Assembly (NCBI GenBank): GCA_905178155.1
Contig: CAJINV010000004.1
Span: forward strand, 3,443,320-3,507,319
Direction of reading: 5' to 3'
Source of the DNA: Amoebophrya sp. A120
Taxonomy: Eukaryota; Sar; Dinophyceae; Syndiniales; Amoebophryaceae
Length of the DNA: 64,000 bases
Positions 40,501-50,058 of this stretch are shown piece by piece. The translations under genes and the position numbers were made by a program. Positions within the stretch are counted from its first letter, which is position 1, and each line of letters opens with the position of its first letter. Under the pieces are notes generated by a model. That model ran no database searches and had not been told where the DNA came from. It worked only from the letters and a program-made list of their open reading frames with translations.

Positions 40501-42446
40501 AATTCTTGTGCAGCTGCTCGTTTTGCTCTTGCTCGTGGTCCTCGTCCTGCTCAACATCTCTACAACTTCCTAGTGCAGCTGTCTCGGCTGTTTTGATTTT
40601 CCCCAAACCGCCGCCGAGTGTCTTGCACGCTCGGAGCAGGAGGGTCGCGGCGGCTTTGGGCAGGTTCAGTTCGTCCGCGAGGTCAGTTTCATTCTCCTCG
40701 GAGCTGCTTATTGCAGTGAAAAGTGCCCCCCACCCCTGATATTGCAAAAATTTGTGATGCATAAGGTTTTCAAATGAAGAACTTTTTATCTATGCATGAA
40801 AGGAGGATGAATTTTTCTGCTGCAGAACCTACGCGTGTATCTTCGCATCGCTTGCATGACAAGCGCCGCTCTACTTGCTGGGGTCTTTTGCAATACAAAT
40901 TTTTGCTTTATTCACGGATGGAAATAACTTGTGATGCTGATAGATGCAAGCGGGCGAATGTTTCATTTGGAAAGGTTTGCAATACAAATGCTCCCAAGTA
41001 GTTCGGGGGTGGGGGCATTTTTCATTGTAATACTGCGGCCCAACTCTTGCAACAGCGACAGCTCGTCAAACCCATGCTCCTCGATGACTGTACTCGCGTA
41101 TCTCGTATCAAATGCAAAAGCATCGTATTCGTATTGCAGTCATGCATTACAAATCTTTTTGTTGAGTCAAATCCGCATTATTTCTCATGGTGAGGAAATT
41201 TGTAATGCATTTATACGAGTGCGATACTTTTGCAGTCCATATTTCGCCAGACCCCAAGTCGTGAGGAACTTTTCGACCGAAGTCTTCCCCAACTTGCTGT
41301 CATCTTGCTCCGTGTTTGCTGCAAGAACGCTGTCACCTTGGTTTCCGCCCGAGGCTCGGTCCACGTCGAGCAAGGCCTTAAACAAGGCACTGGGCTCATC
41401 CGGCTGCTCCAATAAGGGCGCGTCCGCGAACTTCTTCGGCTGCTTGTACGACTGCTTCCGCCCCGTTTTCACATCGATCAGAGGGGGAACGGAGAGGTCT
41501 GGATTTTGGTTGTTTTCATCGTTGACAAGAACAACTTACCCTAAAAAAAGCGAAACAAATCTTCGGATATAAAACTTCTCTCATCTCTACGTCTACTATA
41601 ATTCCTATGCAAATAAGTGACCTCGGGGTTTGTAGATAGAACCAGCACAGCACAGCAACTGCTTGTTTATGAAAACTCGGTAAAACAAATAATGTATTTT
41701 ACCAGTTTTGCCCTGGGTCGGGCGCACGAGTATCTTTGCCTTGGGATACGCACTTTTCCGAACCCCGGTGGTGCCGGCGGTCGGCAGGGCGCTAGGGATG
41801 GGCTATCAAATGCAGATATGTCTGGTGTTTTGTCTGGAAACAAGACCTTGGTACAGCACGGGGAAGAGAACGACTTGAACTTTTTGAAGAAAGAAAAGAA
41901 AAGAGAACTACGTGGATGCACTATGTAGAGAGAGATTAAAACATGCTATTATGTCCACCGGTGGAACTAACTACTGCTACTTATACTATCGCTTGCGCAA
42001 CATACAAATTGGGTGCAATGAACTTCTGCCCACGGGGTCCCGCAGGCTCTACCAAGGTGCTACGCTGGCCAAAGCGCTAGGCACCTGGGAGCCTGTGGGT
42101 GCTCGACTGGGTCTGGGTCTGGAAACTTGTGATGCTGAACTGTGCACGACTGAACTACTTCGTAAGGCAGCCAAGCATGACAAGTTTGCCGAACACTTTG
42201 TCATGCGCAGTCGGCATGACAAGCTGCGCTTTTATATGACAAAAGAGCGCGTTTCTACAACTTTGTTGGTCATGCAGTACAGTCCTTACAGGAACGTAGG
42301 ACTAGCACTACAAGTTCCATGTTTCCAGACTCAGACACTTTTGCAATGCATATGGGCGGAAGCTTGTCGATCTCCTTCTGCAGCTTCTTCCGCTCCACCG
42401 CCTGGCGATTGCTGTAGTGAAAATCCAGCGTGGACCACTTCGACAT
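37534..42446 (-). CDS. SAM-domain protein with zinc knuckle, about 12 exons
   Basis: ATG at 42446, TGA at 37534. Exons: 42353-42446, 41703-41798, 41242-41534, 41033-41100, 39918-40703, 39595-39650, 39299-39327, 38655-39085, about 38400-38498, about 38138-38217, 37831-37870 and 37534-37562. A sterile alpha motif spans exons 3-5: VEKFLTTWGLAKY, YASTVIEEHGFDELSLLQEL and LPKAAATLLLRACKTL join across two introners. Then come long acidic Glu/Gln-rich linkers. Exons 7-8 rebuild a Cys pair motif, VCYYCYKQF with VFCSFTCKNAF, resembling a TRASH/MYM-type treble-clef zinc site; an introner splits it. A further CPSC and a helical KQEKLIREAEEELEARKR tail follow. SAM domains mediate protein-protein contact, so a scaffold role is likely. 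The 38.2-38.4 kb junction is unresolved. Confidence 0.75.
37568..37830. mobile_element. Introner, family I, 263 bp
   Basis: Starts TATGGAATGCAAATACGTCT, ends TTTTTGCACTTGATA. Exact TSD TGCTC. Lies 9 codons before the stop of the SAM gene. Confidence 0.9.
37876..38137. mobile_element. Introner, family I, 262 bp
   Basis: Starts TATCAACTGTAAAAATGTCT, ends TTTTTACATTTGATA; exact TSD GCTTT. Same length and near-identical interior as 39333-39594 and 58807-59068. Confidence 0.95.
38504..38654. mobile_element. Introner, family V, 151 bp
   Basis: Ends TATCCCAGAGAAAAAACC and TTTTTTCTGTGTGATA; exact TSD ACCAG. Among the shortest elements here. Confidence 0.92.
39091..39298. mobile_element. Introner, family IV, 208 bp
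   Basis: Ends TATCGCAAGAAAAAAGTGTC and CTTTTTTCGTGGGATA; exact TSD GAACT. It separates the two Cys pairs of the zinc knuckle. Confidence 0.93.
39333..39594. mobile_element. Introner, family I, 262 bp
   Basis: Full TIRs; exact TSD GTCGC. A 29-nt exon (plus TSD) separates it from the previous element. Confidence 0.95.
39656..39917. mobile_element. Introner, family I, 262 bp, inverted relative to its neighbours
   Basis: Starts TATGGATTGCAAAATTGTCT, ends TTTTGCATTTGATA; exact TSD GTGCT. The interior runs opposite to 39333-39594, yet both are frame-preserving in the same gene. Confidence 0.95.
40709..41032. mobile_element. Introner, family III-like, 324 bp
   Basis: Ends TATTGCAGTGAAAAGTGCCC and GCATTTTTCATTGTAATA. 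TSD CTGCT/CTGCG, 4 of 5. Splits the SAM domain in frame. Confidence 0.85.
41106..41241. mobile_element. Introner, family VII, 136 bp
   Basis: Starts TATCAAATGCAAAAGCATCG, ends GATACTTTTGCAGTCCATA. TSD TCTCG/TTTCG, 4 of 5. Smallest full element; splits the SAM domain at GLAK/YAST. Confidence 0.87.
41804..42352. mobile_element. Introner, family I, 549 bp, apparently nested
   Basis: Outer ends TATCAAATGCAGATATG and TTTTGCAATGCATA with exact TSD TGGGC. A second family I start (GGGTCTGGAAACTTGTGATG, near 42114) lies inside, and stop codons close all frames between, so the whole length is one intron. Confidence 0.87.
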
Positions 42447-43122
42447 TCTGTTAGTTGTTCTATTGAAAACCTAAATAAATTCTACCGGGTACGTAGTTGT
42501 ACCCGAAACCAAGCTTGTAGTTGCACGACTAACAAAATTGTAGTAGTACACACAAGTCATGCAACATGACTATCAAATTATACCGAGACTGGCTAAGAAC
42601 TGATGTACCAACTGAATCCTTCTTACACGAAAATTTTGCACTCAAGATGTTGAAAGACCAAAAGCTGCCACAAGTTGTGACCTCAAGAAGCGACAGTGAT
42701 ACAATAATTTGGAAGCGACTCACACTTTTGCACTTTCGCGTTTCTTCCCTTTGAAACTATTGTTACAACTTCGGTCGTCACTTTGCGGACTGTATTAGGG
42801 ACAACACTCGCGGCATGGTACTAGACGTCCCCTACTTCGAACCCGAGGCCGAGCCCCCTGGTGCTCGCCACATTCAATAAAACCTCCTGCTCTAACGCTC
42901 ACGTAAGAAGTAGTATAACACTCGTCAGATCTCGCGTCTTTCCGCCGGCGCCCAGTGATGTTGTGGGATGACGGAATTAAGGTAAGGAACAGAACTACAC
43001 TCTCATCTCCGTTCGGCGGAAGGTGTCGTCGTGAGAATTCTTTAAAGAAAGAACGCTGAGATCATCAGCAACATATTACATCATGGTGAGAAGTATAGAG
43101 GTTCATCAAAATCTTAAATGTC
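42447..43122. other. Intergenic region without recognisable gene
   Basis: Between the stop of the DUF547 gene and the ATG of the SAM gene; no coding or repeat signal seen. Confidence 0.4.
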
Positions 43123-46100
43123 TCATCGCCACAGATCCCACAAGTCCCAGGCAGCGAATTTTCGATGATTCCCATTGCTGTTAGTGGTCCAATCGTAGCG
43201 GTTATATTCGATTTTCACAGAGCATTCTTGTTCCTGTAACAACCTCACCAGCTTCTCTCGTTTTTCCCCCCGCGTGTGCCTGGTCAGTAGGGAGACGAGT
43301 CGCTGCTGGTCGGAAAAATTATCATTATTATATGGGGTTTCAAGAACGTCCTGATCTTGTCCCACCTCCCCTGCGCTGGAAGTTGTATCCATCCTGCTTG
43401 GTGTACCAACATCCTCGTGCTGTGAGTTGTATCGGTAGTTCCTGGAGGTTGTGGTCGTGAAGTCCCTGCTGTACCAGTGAAAAATCTTGCTCAAGTACAA
43501 AACCGCGGACTTCGTTTATCAAAAGGAAAAATCCCCCCACCCCATATCGAAATGGAAATCTGTGATGCGGGATTTGTGTACACAAATCGGCTTTGTCTTG
43601 CAATAGAGGACTGCAGACAGATACGCAGCCGGATTAAGGACGTTTTGGTGTAGGCGCCTAGCAAGGTATGGACATTCTCTGTAGGCCAGACAGCATCACA
43701 AATTGCCTGCATAACGCGGCGGGGTTTTTTTATTTGTCTTCTTGCAATACAGAGACGATTTGTGACCTCAAATCAGCATGACAAATTTTGAGAAGTATCC
43801 CGTTCTGGTATGGGGAGGGGGGATTTTTCCTCTCAATATCGTTCCCTCGTTCTCCGAAACTGCCAAATTTTCCTCTTGCTCCAGAAACGCCATCGACACA
43901 ATCCGGAGCTCCTCGTCATATATGCATCACAAACTTGATGTCTGGGTTCTTCTGGAAGAAGTTGTAAAAATGTGCGGAATAAACTTGTAATGCTTAGCTA
44001 GCAAGTGTATCGATGCTGTCATGTTGTATCGATTGCGCTGGAGAAGCCTAGGGGTTTCTTTGTGACGCAAAAGAACTGTAAACTATTTTGAAGATGCGTA
44101 TGTTGTATAGGCAAAGCGTAGGAGCGGGAACTTTTTTTGTCATAAAGATGCGGAAGTGTGGTCTATGCATTGCTTGCCAACATCCGCATGTTGCTACTAG
44201 CATGACAACTTTCATCCAGAGGACCCGCGACACATATTTGCCGTTGCTACCGCACGCTTCTGCAGAGAACCACTTGATCGGTGGGCAGCTGCGGGCACTA
44301 TAAGAGTGCAAAACTTAAACTTCTCTTTCTGTTTCTCATCCTCCCAGTTATTTAGAAAAGTTGTGATGCTGCAGGAGCAGCAACGGAAGCAGTGCCACGA
44401 ATGAAGCTTCCGCACTACGAATCTTCCATATTGTACGCATTGCAATAGCATTTGGCCCGCTACTTCCGGAACTTGTCATGCAAACAGTGGCAGTGTCAAA
44501 GCCAAGACTTCTAGTTCTAAGAGCATCTGGAAAAATTTTGCATGAAAAAAGGAGACAAATACTTCCACCAGGAGAAAGACCGTCAAATGCTGTTGTGCAC
44601 TCTGATAGGCGCCGCAGTTTAGCGCAAAGTGCAGCCGGTACTCGCCGCGAGGAAGGATGAACTTTTCGTTTTTCATATCAAGAAGAAAAATCCCCCCTCC
44701 CCATATCAAAACGGAAATCTGTGATGCAGATTTGTGGCCACAAATGAGGTTTGTCATGCTACAAGGGAAAAGATGCGGACTGTAGTGCTGGGCGGCGTGG
44801 GAAGGCCTTGCATCTGCAGCATGACAGGGGCCAGCTGGAAATGGGAAACAGCATGACAAATTGCCTGCACACGAGGCCACACCACGGCTCTTGGCCTTCT
44901 TGCAATACACGTCGGTTTGTGTACTCAAATACAGCATCACAAATTTCGTTTCCGACATGGGGAGGGGAGATTTTTCCCCTTGATATTTCAAGCGGTCGGG
45001 CGAAAAGGGCGGCTTCATCTGGATCGCCCCCGGCAGGTTTCCCCGAAGAATCCCGTTCTCGATTTCGTGCAGGGAAAAGGGCTATAAAGTGCAAATATGT
45101 CTGGGTCTGGAAAGCTGTAATGCTAAAAGTGAATGATAGACGCACTGCAATACGCAGCTACGCATGACAAATTTTTTGGCTGCCATGTCTTACGTATTCC
45201 GCATGGCAAAGAAAGGCAAGCTGCGTTTTTGCATGACAGGTAAGAGGGCCTTTTCGTGCCTATGCAACACAGATTCTCGAGTATGACAAACCTGCATTCT
45301 TCCAGACCCAGACATTTTTGCATTTGATAAGGGCAGTAGCGGTTTGATAGCATAATTATCTTGCTGGGTTGTAGTTGTACTATGACTGCTAAAAATATTC
45401 TCCTCTGATGTTGTCCCAGAAATAAATGCTCCGGCTGAGAAGGAGAACTGGTACTTTACAGCGGCGAAAAAATGCAACCGCCCGAGATCTATCAAATGTA
45501 AAAATGTCTGGATCTGGAAGAATGCAAGATTTGTCATGCATATTTCTCATGACCCATGATTGTCTGTGATGTATGCCCTACCATCACAGGTTTTTAGAGC
45601 TCTTCCTGATGCACCTTCCGCATGAAAAATGCCCTGTCCGTGTAGCACAAATTGTACCCCTCTTGCTGGTCATGCAATACAAATTTTTTTAGAGTCCAAA
45701 AACAGCATGACAATTTGCAATCTTCCAGACACAGACATTTTTGTAGTTGATAAGATCGAACTCGGCTATCCCAGCCTCGGCGAACGCGTGGAGGGTGAAA
45801 CGGAAAAGTGCCCTTCTACCCCCGGTAAGACAGAGAGTTTGCGTTGAAAAGTTTCATCTACACGGAAACTTTTTGCATTGCGCGCGGAACGTGCGCTGCA
45901 TCTTGCTGAAGAATCAAAGCGAGTGAAGTAGATCGATACGTCTTTAGCATGAGACATTATACTGCTTAATACATTGCGCCGCTTCTTGACAACACAGATA
46001 ATTGTCGCTAGAATGGAGATTCTGGGTCGAAAATTATCTGTGATGCTGCTCTGCGCGGCATGGCAAATGTTCATATCCCACGACCGGGCAGCACATTTTT

Positions 46101-48731
46101 TGCAATGACACAAATACTCTACTTCCGTTGTAAGGTAGGGGCACTTTATTTCATGCTGATATGGAGCACGAGCAGATTATAGCAGTTGATCCAGAACGCC
46201 TTGGCCACGTTTTCCCCGAACGCCTCGTTCCTCTTTTTCAGGTGTACGTTCAAGTCAAGCAGCTGTAAGTAGCTGATCGCGACCCGAAACTGGTCAAATT
46301 CGGGACTCGCAGCCATCCGTCCGTAATCCACAAGTCCGGTTTCACTGTCCGTGTTCGCGGAAACCACCTTGTCAAAAAATCGCCGGGTATGCATTGCAAA
46401 TAGCGCTCTGGGGGTAAGGTTGTAATGCGAAATTCGTATGACAGAGAGTTCTGTCCTGCAGGAAGAGGAAATTGGGTTAGCTTTTTTGTCGTGCCATGGG
46501 AAAGCGTTATTTATTTTTGTCATGCGATTTATTGCGAATGAATCTGCAAGAGGCAGGCTTCATCGCAAAACTACATTTAGTCATTAACATCAAGCCGCAA
46601 AAATTACTTATGCCGTATAAGTAAGCAAACCCCGCTGCGTCTGTCATGCACGACTCAGCAACACGAATTTGCTGCATCTTTCCAGACCTCCCGAACATTT
46701 TTGCAGTGGATACCGCGCGCGTTTCAGCACCGCGAGGGGGTACGTCGGAAAGGTAGTGTGGTCCTCACCAGGCGCCGTTTCAACAGGAGCCCCCTGTTGA
46801 TCTCTTTCTGTAGTGTGCAGGTTGTTGCTGTTCTTTTCATCTGGTATCAAGAGGTTTCTGGGCACAAAGCTATTCAGCACGAAGTTGTCTTTCGAGCCGG
46901 ATAACACGCCAGAAAACGTATCAAATGCGAATACGTCTGGGTCTGAATGAGGCCGGGCGCTTGTTGGCATGCAGATTTTAGATGGATGCCCCGCCAGGTC
47001 TGAAACGTAGGGCATTGCATCACGACAGCTTCATTTGCAAGGGATTTCCGCATGAGAAATAGCGTTTCAGCATGGTCAAAGAAAATGGGCATCTTGGTTG
47101 TGCTATCCGCGCGGGACAAAGTTTCAAAAATTTTCTCCGATCTACTACAGGATGCTGCAACATCACAGTGCGCAACCTTCCAGACCCAGACTACGTGTTT
47201 GCAGTGCATAGTACGCGGTTAACGCATACTTCTTCTTCGGCTGGAAATAAAATCCGTTTGCCGCATTAGAGCTGCTGCTGCTGCTGCACGATTGTAGCTG
47301 TGGTCCATTTTTCCGAGGGTAAATCACGTTCTGCTGTAGCAGTGCGGCGCACGCAGACAGTGCGTCGTCCGGTTGTAGTACCAAACCTTCGTGCGCCTCC
47401 TCTGCGTCACCAGCTGCAGAAAGCTCCAACAAAATTTCCGTGACAGCCGCCACTAGGTCGCTGCCCCTGAAAAATTGTCGCTTCCTCCCCGATTTGGCTG
47501 TGCCGGACGTCGAAGAAGTAGTCGAAGCAGCACCAGCACTAGACGAAAAAAACAGCCTGGAAAAGAAACCCTCACGACCCTGCTCCTGGTCGTAGGGATT
47601 GGTCAACAGATTCAGTTTTTCTGTCAACGAGCGGACCAGTGTCACGTACCCGAGTTCCACTTTATGATTCCCGCCGCTTTTCTGGCTTTCGGGCTCCTCA
47701 GAAGAAGATGAAGATGTTGGTACAAAAATTTTTTTCAGGACAACCTATCAAATGCAAACAGGTCGTCTGGGTCTTGGAAAGGGCAGACACTTCACGTTGC
47801 CATGCAGTTTTTGCATCTAGAAGTAGTAGAGCAAGAAGATTTAGAAGGCAGGCAAAACAAATTCTACTGCAGAGACTTGTTCTGCATGCCTACTATGTAA
47901 AAATGAACAACGCCCTGTCCGGGACACAAAAATCTGACGTCCTCTGCTGACTATGCAACACAGATTTAATTCGCATGTTCCAGAATCATGAGACTAATCC
48001 GCATCACAAGTTTGCATCTCTCGCCGTCCAGTTCTAGACGCAGACCCCCTATTGATACAATGCATACGACCTTCGGTTCCGCAATTTCGGTGGCCATGGC
48101 GATCTTTGCGTACTCTCCCGAAGCAACCGGGGGCGGGTAGGACGGCGGCAGCATGCGCGGGTCGGCAGGGAGATCCAGCGCGAACCTCTCCAACACGGAA
48201 AAGAATTCACTGGAAATCATATTTCTATTTTCATCCTGAAGTGCAGTTTCTGCAGTGTTACGTTCACTTGGCTGTCCTCCGATCAGACGCTGCAGCTCTT
48301 CCCGACCGCCAATGTGTTTTTTTCCCAGAAAAAGCTTATGCAGTGCAAAAGTGCGTAGAAGAAACATCCGTCGTGCTCTTCATCCGCAGCATTTATATGT
48401 AGCAGGACACATTTCTATTTCAGAAGGAAAGTGCTGAAGCCACCAATCATGCTATAGTCCGTTTAGTGAAGAAGTCTGTCCTGTGATAATTTATTGCGCT
48501 TCGACCTAAGTTTAAAAAGTAGATTCTACCATATTACTTTTGCAGAGGATAGATCTGGGGCACGGTTAATTTGTCCGCGAGCTGCAGCATGTCAAGCCGT
48601 TTCTCCGGGTAGTCCGTCAGCGAGATTTCGATCAGATTCAGCTTCTCGGCGGGGATTTCCTGTCGCAAAAAGGCCTTTGCCCGGATGCAGTGCGGGCAGG
48701 TCTTCAGGGTGAATACGGTCACGTTGTACAT
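43123..48731 (-). CDS. Glutaredoxin-DEP-DUF547 protein, 756 residues, 12 exons
   Basis: ATG at 48731. Exons 48552-48731, 48067-48331, 47211-47740, 46713-46913, 46162-46382, 45753-45788, 45330-45484, 44986-45077, 44608-44670, 44234-44293, 43839-43917 and 43123-43511 sum to 2271 nt. Residues 1-80: glutaredoxin fold with active-site CPHC (12-15), VPQI then FLGKKHIGG across intron 1, as in the glutathione-binding part. About 235-295: DEP-like (FFRGSDLVAAVTEIL, LLQQNVIYP). About 393-750: DUF547, with KAFWINCYNLLVLHAF, FSLHEIENGILRGN, LHFALNCGARSCPPI and the terminal YLSKIFHWYSRDF and YDW. This domain order is known in plants and other eukaryotes as a predicted thiol oxidoreductase of unclear substrate. 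Ten introns are introners, most cutting conserved motifs; the eleventh (43918-44233) is atypical. No signal peptide: likely cytosolic. Confidence 0.93.
43517..43838. mobile_element. Introner, family III, 322 bp
   Basis: Starts TATCAAAAGGAAAAATCCCC, ends GGATTTTTCCTCTCAATA; exact TSD TCGTT. Joins NEGT to KSAVLYLSK in frame. Confidence 0.93.
43918..44233. other. Intron of uncertain type, 316 nt
   Basis: Inferred from the DUF547 reading frame (GSNGKY joined to DEELRIV). Starts GTGTCGC on the transcript strand and ends ATATAT; no convincing TIR or TSD. The interior carries GCATGACAA and GCATCACAA words, so it may be a decayed introner. Confidence 0.6.
44299..44607. mobile_element. Introner, III-like, 309 bp
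   Basis: Ends TATAAGAGTGCAAAAC and, inverted, TATCAGAGTGCACAAC. TSD GGCAC/GGCGC, 4 of 5. Sits inside the DUF547 motif between NCGA and RSCPPI, which proves its removal. Confidence 0.9.
44676..44985. mobile_element. Introner, family III, 310 bp
   Basis: Starts TATCAAGAAGAAAAATCCCC, ends TTTTTCCCCTTGATA; exact TSD TTTCA. Confidence 0.94.
45083..45329. mobile_element. Introner, family I, 247 bp
   Basis: Starts TATAAAGTGCAAATATGTCT, ends TTTTTGCATTTGATA; exact TSD AGGGC. Same sub-lineage as 11678-12108 and, inverted, 53692-53946 (shared GTGAATGATAGACG). Confidence 0.94.
45490..45752. mobile_element. Introner, family I, 263 bp
   Basis: Starts TATCAAATGTAAAAATGTCT, ends TTTTTGTAGTTGATA; exact TSD AGATC. 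Only a 36-nt exon (plus TSD) separates it from the next element. Confidence 0.94.
45794..46161. mobile_element. Introner, family III-like, 368 bp
   Basis: Ends GGTGAAACGGAAAAGTGCCC and, inverted, TATCAGCATGAAATAAAGTG. Exact TSD TGGAG. Joins LLVLH to AFAEAG inside DUF547. Confidence 0.87.
46388..46712. mobile_element. Introner, diverged family I, 325 bp
   Basis: Ends TATGCATTGCAAATAGCG and ATTTTTGCAGTGGATA. TSD CCGGG/CCGCG, 4 of 5. Confidence 0.82.
46919..47210. mobile_element. Introner, family I, 292 bp
   Basis: Ends TATCAAATGCGAATACGTCT and GTGTTTGCAGTGCATA. Flanks AAACG/GTACG, 3 of 5; frame closes (ALTAY/SGVLSG). Confidence 0.82.
47746..48066. mobile_element. Introner, family I, 321 bp
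   Basis: Starts TATCAAATGCAAACAGGTCG, ends TTGATACAATGCATA. TSD CAACC/CGACC, 4 of 5. Confidence 0.85.
48337..48551. mobile_element. Introner, family I-like, 215 bp
   Basis: Ends TATGCAGTGCAAAAGTGC and, inverted, TATCCTCTGCAAAAGTAA. Flanks AAGCT/GATCT, 3 of 5. It splits the glutaredoxin motif VPQI/FLGKKHIGG exactly where family alignments require continuity. Confidence 0.85.
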
Positions 48732-50058
48732 TTTTTTCCTTCGTGTTTTCGAAAAATATAGGAATTAGGAAAAATTATTTATTCTGTCACAAGGGCAAAG
48801 AACGAACGGCTAGAGAAAAATAAAGCAAAGTAAGTTACAGGGCAAAGAAAAACTTTATACTTTCGTGATTTTCCGAAACGTATGCAAAGCAGCGGGTTCT
48901 TCTTGCGCGCCGACGTGGTTCTTCTTGCCCCAACTGTACTAAAGGCAGCTAGAAAGCGAAGAATGTCGTGCGAATATTTTTACACGAGGGGGAGACACTG
49001 GTGTCGAAGACTCACGTTCCATGCGTTCGACAAGATTCCGTAAATAAAACTCATACAGATAGAGTGCTTAATCCTGACTATTATAGCTGAGACGAGCTCA
49101 TCATCAACGCGACTAGGTATTTTCATGTAGTTTTACATCCCTGTAGTAGCCCACCTGTTTCGACATATTTGACCGATTGGAAGTGGTTCGTGGCAAAAGA
49201 AATCCAGAGCGCCGAGGACATCCATGAGCCGCATCGAAATTGTTTCATCACGGGCAAATTGAACGAAAATTGACCGACTACATGGTGGAAAGAGATTCTG
49301 CAACCAACCCAATAGGGTCCCCAAGGTAGATGGTAACATATACTTTTCCCTTTTTCCACCCAGAGCTGCCCCTTGTGACTCGACAATCCAAATGTCGAGA
49401 CCCCGCTCGAGAAAAGCCATGCGCGACATTTTTCTGTTTCATCTTTACATGATATCACTATCTTCATCAAGGGCATCATTCAGCGGCAATTCTTATCGTA
49501 ATATTCTACAAATAACATGTCTCGGCAACGAGCACACGCTCGGGCTTGACGAGCTTCTTTTGCTTTTGGCATTGTTCAAAATAATATATAAGGTGGTCAG
49601 GCTCAGGCGTACAACTGAAAGTATTCATGAGAGGATGATGGTGATCCTAAAAAATCTTACAAAACAGGGTACTATCCTTATAGAAGATAAATCTTTATTC
49701 AACAAAAAACTGCCCCTTATTTATCCGAGACATTCGACGGAACAGCGCGTCTACTTCAACCCAGGTGGTCGCGCCCATTATTGCCGCTCCGGGAAGATAC
49801 GTTTTCTCCCGTTCCTCTCCGCAGCGGTGCACAACATGGTAAATGCAGTAGCGATCTTGATCTCCGGTATACATGATAAAATGTTGTCACCTACTTGCGC
49901 AGTTCTACTTCCACCTCTCGTCGAAGAATTAGTGGCAATGGTGCCGGGGGTTGCTCATGATGGTGTCGCTCCCGATAGCATCAGCTACCTACCGGCTCAT
50001 CTTCTATCTTCTTCACCAGCCCCCCGATGACCACGACCTCCACGTGGTCCCCGAATTA
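48732..50058. other. Intergenic region without recognisable gene
   Basis: A 212-residue plus-strand frame at 49392-50030 is the longest open stretch but resembles no family and runs against the strand of every other gene. No introner termini seen. Confidence 0.4.

Noticed and set aside
49392-50030. 212-residue plus-strand open frame
   Set aside because: No family motif, no introner, opposite to every supported gene; composition unlike the coding exons nearby.
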